Of a stretch of DNA of 64,000 nucleotides, positions 17,610 to 26,839 are shown piece by piece. This stretch comes from Flavobacterium sp. HSC-61S13. Lineage in GTDB: Bacteria; Bacteroidota; Bacteroidia; Flavobacteriales; Flavobacteriaceae. Within the stretch, counting starts at the first letter, position 1, and each line of letters begins with the position of its first letter. The notes beneath the pieces were generated by a model, which saw only the letters and a program-made list of their open reading frames with translations, had not been told where the DNA came from and searched no databases. A program made the position numbers and the translations under genes. Location of the stretch: assembly GCF_024171535.1 (NCBI RefSeq), contig NZ_JALJZV010000015.1:1-64000 (forward strand), written 5' to 3'.

Positions 17610-18743
17610 ATGAGAAAAATTCAAATGGTTGACTTAAAGAGTCAATATGAGGGAATCAAAGATGCGGTAAATGTGGGGATTCAAGAGATCTTAGAGAACT
17701 CCACCTATATCAATGGGCCAGAAGTTCATCGTTTTCAAGCTAATTTAGAACAATATTTAGGAGTTAAAAATGTGATCCCTTGTGCTAACGGTACAGATGC
17801 TTTGCAGATTGCTATGATGGCTCTTGGGCTTAAACCCGGTGATGAGGTAATTACTGCCGACTTTACTTTTGCAGCTACAGTAGAAGTTATTGCCTTATTA
17901 CAACTAACACCAGTATTGGTGGATGTAGATCCGGCGACTTTCAATATTTCCGTTGAAGCGATTAGAAAGGCGATTACGCCAAAAACCAAGGCAATTGTTC
18001 CTGTACATCTTTTTGGACAAGTAGCCCCTATGGAAGAAATCATGAATTTAGCTAAAGAACATGGTTTATATGTGATTGAAGATGATGCGCAGGGTATTGG
18101 AGCTGATTACACATTTTCAGACGGAACGGTGAAAAAAGCTGGTAGTATTGGACACGTTGCTGCAACTTCATTTTTCCCTTCGAAAAATTTAGGTTGTTAT
18201 GGCGACGGTGGAGCAATTTTTACGAATGATGATGAGCTAGCTCATACCATTAGAGGGATCGTTAATCACGGTATGTATGAAAGATATCATCATGATGTAG
18301 TAGGGGTGAATTCGAGATTAGATAGTATACAAGCAGCTGTGTTAAATGTGAAATTACCGAAATTGGATGCCTATAATGTGGCTCGTAAAAACGCAGCTAA
18401 GAAATATAGTAGTGCTTTAGCCAATCATTCTAATATTATAACACCTGTTTTCTCGGAAGTAGAAAATAGCCATGTTTTTCATCAATATACCTTAAGAATC
18501 GTCGATGCTGATAGAAATGCTTTAATGCAGCATTTACAGTCTTTGGAGATTCCATGTGCCATCTATTACCCAATTCCTTTACACAAACAAAAAGCATATA
18601 TAGATGTAAGGTATAAAGAAGAGGATTTTCCGATAACCAATCAGTTGGTTGAAGAGGTGTTGTCGCTGCCGATGCATTCTGAGTTAGATGATGATCAAAT
18701 TGAATTTATTACGAGTTCCATTTTGGCGTTTTTAAAGAAATAA
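17610..18743 (+). CDS. DegT/DnrJ/EryC1/StrS sugar aminotransferase
   Basis: PLP-dependent aminotransferase of 377 residues that transfers an amino group to a nucleotide-linked keto-sugar. The N-terminus MVDLKSQYEGIKDAV, the PCANGTDALQIAMMALGLKPGDEVI cofactor block and the Schiff-base lysine in SFFPSKNLGCYGDGG are characteristic, and VNHGMYERYHHDVVGVNSRLD is the conserved region after it. The neighbours waaA and galE suggest a role in LPS or surface polysaccharide sugars. The exact sugar cannot be read from sequence; a WecE/WlbE-like product is one possibility. It is followed by a terminator, so it is probably monocistronic. Confidence 0.9.
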   Translation: MRKIQMVDLKSQYEGIKDAVNVGIQEILENSTYINGPEVHRFQANLEQYLGVKNVIPCANGTDALQIAMMALGLKPGDEVITADFTFAATVEVIALLQLTPVLVDVDPATFNISVEAIRKAITPKTKAIVPVHLFGQVAPMEEIMNLAKEHGLYVIEDDAQGIGADYTFSDGTVKKAGSIGHVAATSFFPSKNLGCYGDGGAIFTNDDELAHTIRGIVNHGMYERYHHDVVGVNSRLDSIQAAVLNVKLPKLDAYNVARKNAAKKYSSALANHSNIITPVFSEVENSHVFHQYTLRIVDADRNALMQHLQSLEIPCAIYYPIPLHKQKAYIDVRYKEEDFPITNQLVEEVLSLPMHSELDDDQIEFITSSILAFLKK

Positions 18744-18749
18744 TTATAC

Positions 18750-18787
18750 AGCATAGGCGAAATGAGTTATCTTTCGCCTATGCTTTT
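18750..18787 (+). terminator. Terminator after the DegT aminotransferase
   Basis: AGCATAGGCGAAA (18750-18762) with TTTCGCCTATGCT (18771-18783), then a T run. Confidence 0.88.
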
Positions 18788-18895
18788 TATATAAAATAAA
18801 GAACTACAACGCTTCGCTGAAAAAAGTATTTATTAGAAAAAGTATACTGTTGACGTTAAGTCGAGTGCCATCTTTAATAAAATTATATTCGAAAT

Positions 18896-19912
18896 ATGAA
18901 AATACTAGTAACAGGAGGCCTTGGTTTTATTGGATCTCATACCGTAGTAGAATTACAGGCTCAAGGATACGATGTTGTTGTTGTGGATAATTTATCCAAT
19001 TCGACTTTAGAAGTGTTGCAGGGCATCGAAGCGATTTCAGGCATTAAACCTGCTTTTGAAAATGTGGATTTGCGAGATAAGTCTGCGATACAAAGATTCT
19101 TTAGTGCCTATACCGACATCAAGGGGGTTATTCATTTTGCAGCGTCTAAGGCTGTAGGAGAAAGTATTGAAAATCCGCTGTTGTATTATGAAAATAATTT
19201 ATCGTCTTTGATTTATCTTTTGCAGCAATTGCAAGAGAAATCTGAAGTAAGTTTTATTTTTAGTTCGTCATGTACGGTTTATGGCCAAGCCGAATATATG
19301 CCTATTACAGAAAATGCTCCGATACAAGAAGCCTTTTCTCCTTATGGAAATACCAAGCAAATCGGTGAGGAAATCATTAGAGATGTAGCGAAGGTATCGG
19401 GAATTAATGCTATTTTATTGAGGTATTTTAATCCGATTGGGGCACATGAATCTAATATGATAGGGGAGCTGCCAATAGGTATCCCGCAAAATTTAGTGCC
19501 ATTTATCACGCAAACCGCTATGGGGATCCGTCAGCAGTTGTCTGTTTTTGGTAACGATTACGATACTGTGGACGGCACTTGTGTCAGAGATTACATTCAT
19601 GTAGTTGATTTAGCGCAAGCACATGTAGTGGCTTTAAAACGACTTTTAGAGGGTGCTAATGAAGACAAAGTTGAGGTGTATAACGTGGGTACAGGTAAGG
19701 GGAGTTCTGTGCTGGAAGTCATTAACGCTTTCGAAAAAGTATCTCAACAAAAATTGCCGTATCAAATCGTAGCACGAAGAGAAGGAGATATCACTGAAGC
19801 CTTTGCCAATACCGATAAAGTCTATGAGAAATTAGGGTGGAAGGCATCAAAAACGCTGGAAGAATCACTGTTAAGTGCTTGGATTTGGGAAAATAAAATC
19901 CGGTCAAAATAA
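18896..19912 (+). CDS. galE: UDP-glucose 4-epimerase
   Basis: Extended short-chain dehydrogenase/reductase that interconverts UDP-glucose and UDP-galactose with bound NAD. The Rossmann motif GGLGFIGSH is at residues 7-15, the catalytic Ser/Thr in FSSSCTVYG, and the YxxxK pair in SPYGNTK. FNPIGAHES, RDYIHVVDLAQAHVVAL and VYNVGTGKGSSVLEV are GalE-type blocks that separate it from other SDR sugar enzymes. The length of 338 matches E. coli GalE. A TATATTCG element at 18884-18891, one base off the -7 consensus, sits only 4 bp before the ATG. It supplies UDP-galactose for surface polysaccharide. Confidence 0.94.
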   Translation: MKILVTGGLGFIGSHTVVELQAQGYDVVVVDNLSNSTLEVLQGIEAISGIKPAFENVDLRDKSAIQRFFSAYTDIKGVIHFAASKAVGESIENPLLYYENNLSSLIYLLQQLQEKSEVSFIFSSSCTVYGQAEYMPITENAPIQEAFSPYGNTKQIGEEIIRDVAKVSGINAILLRYFNPIGAHESNMIGELPIGIPQNLVPFITQTAMGIRQQLSVFGNDYDTVDGTCVRDYIHVVDLAQAHVVALKRLLEGANEDKVEVYNVGTGKGSSVLEVINAFEKVSQQKLPYQIVARREGDITEAFANTDKVYEKLGWKASKTLEESLLSAWIWENKIRSK

Positions 19913-19924
19913 AGTATAAATTTT

Positions 19925-19964
19925 AAAAAGCCCCGAAAAGTGAATCTTTCGGGGCTTTTTTTTT
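19925..19964. terminator. Bidirectional terminator between galE and the Bcr transporter
   Basis: AAAAAGCCCCGAAA and TTTCGGGGCTTTTT form a GC-rich stem flanked by A and T runs. It lies between convergent genes, touching the transporter's stop codon. Confidence 0.93.
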
Positions 19965-21144
19965 ATGATGGATCGGTAAACTTATTTGCGATAAAGGAAA
20001 TCGTTGCACAAGCCAATAAGGCTACCGCCATAACGATCATGGAACCGTTGCTAAAGTGGTTGATCAGCAAAGACGTGAAAAAGGTAAAGGCGAGTTGTGA
20101 AGCGCCATATAGTGCTGATGCTGTTCCAGAGGTCTCTTTAAATGGACGTAACGCCAGTGCTGTAGCTGTTGGGAATAACATGCCTAGTGGTACAATAAAG
20201 AAGAACAACGCGATCAGTTGGTTATAGATGGAAAAATTCATCTGTAAAAAGAGAATTAACAAGCTAGCACAACCCACTTGTATCGTCGCTGCTATAAAGA
20301 TAATTCGTTTTGGACTTAGCCTTTTCTGTAGCACGGTTGAGGTTAAAAAAGACCCGAGCATAAGACCTATTGAATTAATTCCAAATACCACGCTAAATGC
20401 ATCACCACTAAGTCCTCCTGCTTCCATAATTAATATCGGTGCGTTAGAGATATACAGCATCAAACTACTGAATGCCAGACTGCCAATTATGGTATAGATC
20501 AAAAAACTTCGATGTTGAAACAATTGTCTATAAATGGCGAGATGAGCAGTTTTAGTATTTTCGCTACGGACTGCTTCTGGATGTTCTTGAAGAAAAAGCG
20601 CAGTCATAATAAAACCGATAAGTCCAAAAAACAGCATGGCTAAGAACAAATAATTCCACGTAAAACTCTTTAGTATTTCATTGCCAATAATCGGGCCTAC
20701 TATAGGGGCAATTCCTCCGATTAAGGCTAGTATACTGTAGATTTTCAAAGTTTGTTCTCGATCAAATCTTTTGTTGACTATGGCTCGAGCGATGACCAAT
20801 CCACCGCTGCTCCCCAAGGCTTGCAAAAAGCGCAATGCCCATAGGTACTCTATTTGTTCCACAGTAGTACACAGGTAACTTGCAATCATAAAAAGGCTGA
20901 GGGAGATGAGTATGGGTTTTCTGCTGCCATAAGTATCTGACAAAGGACCCCAAAATAACTGTCCCACCGCTAAGCCTCCTAAGAAGCAGGATAAGGAGAT
21001 CTGGATGTTGCTGATAGAAGTGTTTAAATCGTCGGCTAATGTAGGAAAAGCGGGAAGATACATATCAATGGATAATGGACCAAGAGCGGTTAAACTCGCT
21101 AATACAAAAACCAGTAACCAATGTTTTGCGCTAAGATTTTTCAA
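19963..21144 (-). CDS. Bcr/CflA family multidrug efflux MFS transporter
   Basis: Inner-membrane proton-driven drug exporter with about 12 transmembrane helices in 393 residues. The first helix carries LGPLSIDMYLPAFPTLADDL, the hallmark of Bcr/CflA (DHA1) transporters, and GQLFWGPLSDTYGSRKPIL is the MFS loop 2-3 motif. The start is TTG at 21144: an in-frame stop lies two codons upstream and the next Met is inside the conserved first helix. It lies after fabD on the same strand, but a terminator-like hairpin separates them. Substrate is unknown; relatives move bicyclomycin, chloramphenicol or sulfonamides. Confidence 0.92.
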   Translation of the reverse strand: MKNLSAKHWLLVFVLASLTALGPLSIDMYLPAFPTLADDLNTSISNIQISLSCFLGGLAVGQLFWGPLSDTYGSRKPILISLSLFMIASYLCTTVEQIEYLWALRFLQALGSSGGLVIARAIVNKRFDREQTLKIYSILALIGGIAPIVGPIIGNEILKSFTWNYLFLAMLFFGLIGFIMTALFLQEHPEAVRSENTKTAHLAIYRQLFQHRSFLIYTIIGSLAFSSLMLYISNAPILIMEAGGLSGDAFSVVFGINSIGLMLGSFLTSTVLQKRLSPKRIIFIAATIQVGCASLLILFLQMNFSIYNQLIALFFFIVPLGMLFPTATALALRPFKETSGTASALYGASQLAFTFFTSLLINHFSNGSMIVMAVALLACATISFIANKFTDPS

Positions 21145-21162
21145 ATTTTATCTTTATGTTAT

Positions 21163-21192
21163 AAAAAATCCCTGCGATAGCAAGGATTTTTA
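21163..21192 (-). terminator. Terminator after fabD
   Basis: AAAAATCC-TGC with GCA-GGATTTTT, one C/A mismatch, loop GATA, with an A run that becomes a T run on the minus strand. Confidence 0.7.
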
Positions 21193-21214
21193 AAGTGTTT
21201 ATATATCGGAGTAT

Positions 21215-22087
21215 TTATGCTGAATGTGTTTCAGCAGTTTTGTCGATCTTTTGGATTAATCCAGCCAAGACTTTACCCGGACCTACTTCTGTAAAGGAAG
21301 TCGCTCCATCAGCTATCATTTGTTGAACAGATTGTGTCCATCGTACTGGTGCGGTCAATTGGATGATTAAGTTTTTCTTAATCTCCGCAGGATCTGAAAC
21401 GGCGTTAGCGGTTACATTTTGATATACCGGACAAGTTGGTTGTGAAAAATGAGTAGCTTCGATAGCAGCAGCTAATTCCTCTCTAGCAGGTTCCATCATA
21501 GGGGAATGGAAAGCACCACCAACCGGAAGTATTAAAGCGCGTTTTGCACCGGCTTCTTTCATCGCTTCGCAGGCCTTCTCTACAGCAGTAGTTTCGCCAG
21601 AGATAACTAATTGTCCCGGGCAATTATAGTTTGCAGCTACAACAACACCGTCGATGGTTTTGCAAACGTTTTCAACAACATCGTCGGCTAAACCCAAAAC
21701 AGCTGCCATAGTTGATGGAGTGATCTCACAAGCTTTTTGCATGGCTAAAGCGCGTTTTGAAACCAATAACAAAGCATCTTCAAAGGATAGTGTACCGTTG
21801 ACAACTAGTGCGGAAAACTCACCTAAAGAATGTCCCGCAACCATGTCAGGTTGAAAGTCCGCTAGGGTTTTTGCTAATATTACAGAATGTAAAAAAACAG
21901 CCGGTTGAGTTACCTTGGTTTCCTTTAATTGTTCTGCCGTACCTTCAAACATAATATCGGTAATGCGGAAACCTAATATCTCATTAGCTTTCTCAAAAAG
22001 TGATTTGGCTACATCTGAAGTTTCATATAATTCTTTTCCCATTCCGGAGAATTGGGCACCTTGACCAGGAAAAACGTATGCTTTCAT
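21215..22087 (-). CDS. fabD: Malonyl-CoA:ACP transacylase
   Basis: Loads malonate from malonyl-CoA onto acyl carrier protein, the entry step of fatty-acid elongation. The N-terminal FPGQGAQFSGMGKEL, the nucleophile elbow GHSLGEFSAL (Ser87), and the histidine in GGAFHSPMM are the FabD signatures; the 290 residues match the family. It is cytoplasmic. It does not sit in a fab operon here; neighbours are a transporter and a PPIase. The 260 bp upstream is A+T-rich with no convincing -7 box. AccD, which makes part of its substrate pathway, is encoded at 37517-38374. Confidence 0.96.
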   Translation of the reverse strand: MKAYVFPGQGAQFSGMGKELYETSDVAKSLFEKANEILGFRITDIMFEGTAEQLKETKVTQPAVFLHSVILAKTLADFQPDMVAGHSLGEFSALVVNGTLSFEDALLLVSKRALAMQKACEITPSTMAAVLGLADDVVENVCKTIDGVVVAANYNCPGQLVISGETTAVEKACEAMKEAGAKRALILPVGGAFHSPMMEPAREELAAAIEATHFSQPTCPVYQNVTANAVSDPAEIKKNLIIQLTAPVRWTQSVQQMIADGATSFTEVGPGKVLAGLIQKIDKTAETHSA

Positions 22088-22291
22088 TTTTTAAATATTT
22101 TGTGTTTGTATACTTGAATACGATTGCGACGAATTGGTAGCGGTAGCTGATACAAATAATTCTGTCGTAATTGGTAGTATCCCATTTGATGTTTGTGCTT
22201 TGAGGTTACTACGTTTATATAGATAAACTTGATAACATGGGCACGAAGCGCTGCAAAAATAAGATATTTTTTGCATTTAAAATAATCAGAT

Positions 22292-22327
22292 AAAAAAAGC
22301 CACTTTAGAAATAAAGTGGCTTTTTTA
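22292..22327. terminator. Terminator after the PPIase gene
   Basis: AAAAAAAGCCACTTT, loop AGAAAT, AAAGTGGCTTTTTT; on the minus strand it ends the gene whose stop is at 22350. Confidence 0.9.
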
Positions 22328-22349
22328 TATGCATAACAGAAAGAGATTA

Positions 22350-24455
22350 TTACATCACATCCATTCTGTGGTCTTCAATTTTAGCATTGTTTTTTAACGC
22401 TTCCATCACTTTAGACTGAGCTGTTCCACGGATTGTTGTAGTGGTTTTGGTTTTGTAGTTGTTGTAACTTGGTAAATCAGGAGCTAGGTTCACCGACTTA
22501 GTTTGAATTATATACACACCTTTATTACCGTCAATTAATGAAGACTGTGCTCCAGCTTTTAATGCAAACGCATTTCCAACAACCTTAGGTTCTGGTCCAA
22601 CATTGATGATCAAAGGATTTTGTCTTGAAACATCTGTAGCTGTAGTTAAGGTAGCTCCTGTTTTAGCAGAAACTTCAGCTAAAGTTTTTCCCTCCATTTT
22701 AGGACGGATCAAAGCAGCTTTTTTCTCATTCATTAAAATAGGTGCCACAGTTGCTCTAGCTTCCTCAATACTTAATAATCCAGTTTCGTTTGCTGATTTT
22801 ACTTTAACGATAACGTGACCATCTGCATTGTCGAATTTTTTGATATCACCTACTTTAGTAGCTTTGTTAAAAGCCCAAGTAACAATGGATCTTTGTTTTC
22901 CTACTAACGGTAACTGCTCATCAAACGGACGAACTGTAGTCGAAGGTTGGATAGGTAAGTTCATTTGTTTTGCCAAAGCTTCAAAATCTTTAGTCGCAAC
23001 ATCTTGTTCAAATTTGGTAGCTGTAGTATAAATTTGATCTGCAGTTGCTTCTGATACTTCTACTTTTCTAGCGATAGTAGCTAAGCGAATAGCATCTTTT
23101 TTCTCTAATACTTTAATTACGTGATATCCGAAGTCTGTTTCAACAACACCGATTTTCCCTGGTGCATTGCTGAATACGAATTCGTCAAACGGTTTTACCA
23201 TTTGTCCTCTAGCGATATTGTCATATTCTCCAGCATTGTTCTTTGATCCTGGATCTTCTGAGTTTTCCATGGCTAAAGCTCCGAATTGAGCCGGATTTGC
23301 AAGAGCTTGTTTTAATAATTCATCAGCCTTTGCTTTCGCTTCTTCTTTGGTTCTTGTGATACCAGGCATCGGAGATGATGATCCAGCAAAAGAGATTAAG
23401 ATATGTGCTGCTTTAACTTTTTCTCCAGGTTTTTTGTCAACCAAACGAGTTAAGCAATAGTGGTCATTGAATAAGTAAGGACCGAAAACTTCTCCTGGCT
23501 GTAAGTTGAATAATTCCTCTTGGTACTCTAAAGGTAAATCACTTTTAGAATAGAATAAAGAGTCAAATTTTACGTCAGAGTTTAGATTTACAAATTCTTT
23601 TAAATTTGACGTATTCTTAAATCCTGCAACTGTATCGTTTTTCTTAGTTTCATTATTGTAAACAATTGAAGATTTCAATAACTCGCTAATATTTTCTTTT
23701 ACTTCAGCTTTATCTTTCTCAGAAGGAAGACTACTTACAAAAACATACTCGATATCACGTGTAGGTTCTGATTTGTATTGCTTTTCGTTTTTCTTTAAGT
23801 AAGTTTGAATTTCAGCATCCGTAACTTTTACTTGATCGTCATTGATTGAAGAGTAAGGAACAGTAACATAATCAAATGTTGCTTTGCTGTTTTCTACTTG
23901 GTACGTATTTTTAGCTTCAGCAGTTGTCGTATTTAAACCAGAACGTATCATAGAGAAATACATTTGCTCTAAGGCAAATTTCTCCAATTCTTTTTCATAA
24001 GCCAACCAAGAGTTCCATTGCTCTGCACCGCCTTTTTTCATCGTTACAATAAATTCATTGAATTTATTGATGTCGAATTTCCCCAATTGGTTTTGAAATT
24101 GTGGGTTGTTTGCAAAGTTTGGATTTGTTTTAATAACATTTACCAATTGATCTTTACCGATTTTTAATCCGATTTTTTCGAACTCTGTTCCAAGAAGTAC
24201 AGAATTGACTTCATTGTTCCAAACCATATTGTTTGCCTGAGCTCCCACGGCTTGACCACTTTGTTCTGCTTGGGTTACTTTTTGCATAAATTGTTGGGTG
24301 TTGATTTCAACACCATTTATACTTCCAACATTTCTAGAACCCTTACCGACGCCTCCGCCTCGAACTAAGTCTCCTACAACAAATGCTAGTAAAGCAATAC
24401 CAACGACCGCAATTAATAATACGGATTTCTGTCTAATTTTTGATAAAACTGCCAT
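22350..24455 (-). CDS. PpiD/SurA-like peptidyl-prolyl isomerase, membrane-anchored
   Basis: Periplasmic folding factor of 701 residues. A single N-terminal transmembrane segment (about residues 12-30, VLLIAVVGIALLAFVVGDLV) anchors it, followed by a SurA-N-like helical region and a parvulin domain near residues 345-450 with VKAAHILISF, FGALAMENSEDPGSKNNAGEYD and FDEFVFSNAPGKIGVVETDFGYHVIKV. A second degenerate parvulin-like part follows. The build matches PpiD rather than soluble SurA. It probably helps outer-membrane and secreted proteins pass the periplasm, in keeping with the nearby lptC and outer-membrane protein genes. It is monocistronic, ended by a strong terminator. Confidence 0.9.
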   Translation of the reverse strand: MAVLSKIRQKSVLLIAVVGIALLAFVVGDLVRGGGVGKGSRNVGSINGVEINTQQFMQKVTQAEQSGQAVGAQANNMVWNNEVNSVLLGTEFEKIGLKIGKDQLVNVIKTNPNFANNPQFQNQLGKFDINKFNEFIVTMKKGGAEQWNSWLAYEKELEKFALEQMYFSMIRSGLNTTTAEAKNTYQVENSKATFDYVTVPYSSINDDQVKVTDAEIQTYLKKNEKQYKSEPTRDIEYVFVSSLPSEKDKAEVKENISELLKSSIVYNNETKKNDTVAGFKNTSNLKEFVNLNSDVKFDSLFYSKSDLPLEYQEELFNLQPGEVFGPYLFNDHYCLTRLVDKKPGEKVKAAHILISFAGSSSPMPGITRTKEEAKAKADELLKQALANPAQFGALAMENSEDPGSKNNAGEYDNIARGQMVKPFDEFVFSNAPGKIGVVETDFGYHVIKVLEKKDAIRLATIARKVEVSEATADQIYTTATKFEQDVATKDFEALAKQMNLPIQPSTTVRPFDEQLPLVGKQRSIVTWAFNKATKVGDIKKFDNADGHVIVKVKSANETGLLSIEEARATVAPILMNEKKAALIRPKMEGKTLAEVSAKTGATLTTATDVSRQNPLIINVGPEPKVVGNAFALKAGAQSSLIDGNKGVYIIQTKSVNLAPDLPSYNNYKTKTTTTIRGTAQSKVMEALKNNAKIEDHRMDVM

Positions 24456-24779
24456 GTGTATTTAGTATGTGTAATTTTTTTCAGTGAGCGAAAATACAAT
24501 TATCTATTTAATAATAAAAGTTATCAATCCTTATTTTTATAAATAATATTGATGTTTCGGGTCTATTTCGTCGAATTTCTCCAAAGTAGGCCCTTTTTGT
24601 TTTTTTTAAGCTTCTCTTTTGAGAAAATTAAGGACTTTTTTTTAAACCCTTAAAAAAAGGCAATTTTAAAGGTTGTAGTGATCTCTGCTAAAAAAAAAGC
24701 AATCTTGTGAGTCAAAACTTTGCCTATAAAAAAAACAGAAGTTTTGGCTTCTGTTTTTTATTTGCTGTTTTGATATCAA
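24456..24779. other. Gene-free stretch between the PPIase and a small membrane protein gene
   Basis: Very A+T-rich with long A and T runs. It holds a terminator at 24728-24759 and a TATTTTCG element near 24490-24497 on the minus strand, one base off the -7 consensus, that could drive the PPIase. Nothing else is recognisable. Confidence 0.6.
24728..24759. terminator. Terminator ending the coaX-lptC operon
   Basis: AAAAAAACAGAAG, loop TTTTGG, CTTCTGTTTTTT. It lies just after the small membrane protein gene on the minus strand. Confidence 0.85.
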
Positions 24780-24977
24780 TTATTGTTGCTTGTTTTTGTG
24801 ATGGTCTTCCATTTTTTTTGCGTATTTCTTGCGGAAGAAAAACATGAAGATCGCTACGGCAGCTACGGCAATATTCAAATAATAATCTTGACTGTTCAAA
24901 TATTTAGTTATTCCATCGTAAATGAAAAGCGCAGCAATAAATAAATAGAAATATGGGATAAAATTGTAAAGTTTCAT
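24780..24977 (-). CDS. Small two-helix membrane protein
   Basis: A 65-residue protein with two hydrophobic segments (about residues 7-22 and 33-48) and a basic/His tail RKKYAKKMEDHHKNKQQ that should be cytoplasmic. It follows lptC by 22 bp and precedes the operon terminator, so it is probably co-transcribed with coaX and lptC. I do not recognise a named family; small proteins of this design are frequent in flavobacteria at this place as I recall. Function unknown. Confidence 0.75.
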   Translation of the reverse strand: MKLYNFIPYFYLFIAALFIYDGITKYLNSQDYYLNIAVAAVAIFMFFFRKKYAKKMEDHHKNKQQ

Positions 24978-24999
24978 AAGGCAAGGCGTGTTTTAACGT

Positions 25000-25560
25000 T
25001 TAGTCTGTTTTGTTTCTTTCGGCATAACTGTTTTGAGCAGTGACCGTTTGGAATTTACTGTCAAAATCAATTCCAATTCCTTCGGTAAAACTATTGTCGA
25101 TGTCAGAAATTCTATAGAATTTTTCTGTAAAGAACCAATCGTTTTTTTGATCGTAATACAGTTGTTCCGTTTTCAGCTGTTTTCCATCGTCGCTGGTAAT
25201 GATAACATTGCCACGGAGGTCTATCAGTTCTTTTTTGGTGTATTGGATCGCGTAATCCGCAAGGATCACTACCGAACTTTTCTGGTTTTTGGCATCAATC
25301 AGTGTCAAGTCAATACCTTTTGGAAATTCAGTAAAGGGATATTTAACTTGACTGTAATCTAACATACGTGGACTTAATAGGATGGCTTTTACGCGTCCGG
25401 AATCGACGTACTTTAAATTGATGTTTTCTGCATCACCTGAGGCAAAAAAAGGAACTGAGTTTATTTTTTGTATTTTTTTAAAATTGCTATCACAAGAAGC
25501 CATAAGGACCAATACGGTCATTAAGCTGATGGTTGATAACGTTGTTTTTATTAATGACAT
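25000..25560 (-). CDS. lptC: LPS export periplasmic protein LptC
   Basis: LptC family protein, which links the inner-membrane LptBFG extractor with periplasmic LptA in lipopolysaccharide export. I start it at 25560 (MSLIKTTLSTISLMTVLVLMASC), giving a lipoprotein signal; an upstream ATG at 25593 would add 11 residues of poor signal sequence inside the previous gene. The body has LptC traits: YSQVKYPFTEFPKGIDLTL, a run of beta strands, and LRGNVIITSDDGKQLKTEQLYYDQKNDWFFTE, the OstA-like repeat. E. coli LptC has a membrane anchor; here it seems lipidated, as in other Bacteroidota. It is translated within an operon with an outer-membrane protein gene. Confidence 0.88.
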   Translation of the reverse strand: MSLIKTTLSTISLMTVLVLMASCDSNFKKIQKINSVPFFASGDAENINLKYVDSGRVKAILLSPRMLDYSQVKYPFTEFPKGIDLTLIDAKNQKSSVVILADYAIQYTKKELIDLRGNVIITSDDGKQLKTEQLYYDQKNDWFFTEKFYRISDIDNSFTEGIGIDFDSKFQTVTAQNSYAERNKTD

Positions 25561-25570
25561 GGGCTTTGTT

Positions 25571-26839
25571 TTATTCGAAACGACGTTTAACAAACCACAA
25601 ATCGTTTAACGAAATACCAACAGAAACATTAAAGTAATTCTCTTGAATTAAAGTATTGGTGTTTTTTCCTTTTTGTCCATATTCTAGACTCAGGTTGATG
25701 TTGGTTAGATTTCTTCCAACAGGGAATCCTGCTCCTAAGCTAAACGCATAGTCGTTTATCGATTGGTTGTCCAATACTAAACCGGTGTTTTCGAAACGAA
25801 ATCCAGCGCGGTAAACAATGCGGTCAAAATAACTCGTAAAGGAATTGTGTTTTGGTATGTAGTAACCTCCAACGGTATATTTTTGAGAATCTTCAAAACT
25901 CGCCATGTCGGAAGTTAGATAATTGTTTTTTAATTTGCTGTTTTGTGTTTGCGTAAATTCGGCGCCTACAAACCATTTTTGAGCTTTTCCAATTCCCGTT
26001 CCAACGGTAAACTTAGATGGCATGGTTAAGTCGTTATTTGCCGCTTCGATTTCGCGCGTTTCAACGGCGTTAACTGTTCCGTTACTTGCGATCTGAACGA
26101 TATCTAGAAAGGCAGTCGATTCTGCACTGATTTTGGTTTCGGGTGCATAGGTAAAACTACTATGCCAGTCGTAGCCTTTTACTTTTCGATTATAGAGTAA
26201 TCCTGTATTGAAAGTAAAACCGCTGTAGTTGGTTTTAACGCGCTCTCTAGATCCTTTGGATATAAAAAAATTACTCCCATCATCAGAAATAAAAACGGTG
26301 GCACTTTTGTCAATGTCTCCAAAATTATAAGCGAAGTCAGCTCCAATTTGTAAATTGGGTAAAATCGAATAGGATAGTCCTGCAAAGGCTTTATTGATTC
26401 CTCCTTCACCAACAAAATCTTTTGATCTCTTTTGATCGCCAACTGCAATGTCGGAGTGAATTTTGTAACCTACAGAAGAAAATGGTAGGATTCCAAAGGA
26501 TGCTCCAAAACGTCCTATTGGGATTCCCACTGCGATATAATCTACTAAAGTACTATTTGCCTTCTCTTTTATGTCGTTGCTTTTAAGCGTCGATGAAGTG
26601 TTTGTTCCTCCTAAAGTGAAAGTGGTTAGTTTTAATTTGGAAAAGGAAGCAGGGTTTTTCAGGTTTAGGTGTATACTGTCAGAGTATGTACTAATCCCCC
26701 CCATAGCTTTGTATTCGTTGGTTCCGCTAAAATTCACGTTTCCGATTCCGTAAAAGGAATAAGGTGATGCAGTTCCTTGTTGTGCTAATGCTGTAGATCC
26801 AATTAGTAAACTAAGGCCTAGAAAGATTTTTTTTATCAT
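25571..26839 (-). CDS. Outer-membrane beta-barrel protein (FadL-like build)
   Basis: A 422-residue protein with a signal peptide (MIKKIFLGLSLLIGSTALAQQ) and a series of alternating amphipathic strands ending in Phe (WFVKRRFE), as expected of an outer-membrane barrel. The mature start GTASPYSFYGIGNVNFSGTNEYKAMGGI is typical of flavobacterial FadL/OmpP1-like proteins. I use the ATG at 26839; a TTG six bases earlier is less likely. Its start overlaps the end of coaX by 29 bp, so translation may be coupled. Placement before lptC hints at an envelope role. The ligand or partner is unknown. Confidence 0.82.
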   Translation of the reverse strand: MIKKIFLGLSLLIGSTALAQQGTASPYSFYGIGNVNFSGTNEYKAMGGISTYSDSIHLNLKNPASFSKLKLTTFTLGGTNTSSTLKSNDIKEKANSTLVDYIAVGIPIGRFGASFGILPFSSVGYKIHSDIAVGDQKRSKDFVGEGGINKAFAGLSYSILPNLQIGADFAYNFGDIDKSATVFISDDGSNFFISKGSRERVKTNYSGFTFNTGLLYNRKVKGYDWHSSFTYAPETKISAESTAFLDIVQIASNGTVNAVETREIEAANNDLTMPSKFTVGTGIGKAQKWFVGAEFTQTQNSKLKNNYLTSDMASFEDSQKYTVGGYYIPKHNSFTSYFDRIVYRAGFRFENTGLVLDNQSINDYAFSLGAGFPVGRNLTNINLSLEYGQKGKNTNTLIQENYFNVSVGISLNDLWFVKRRFE

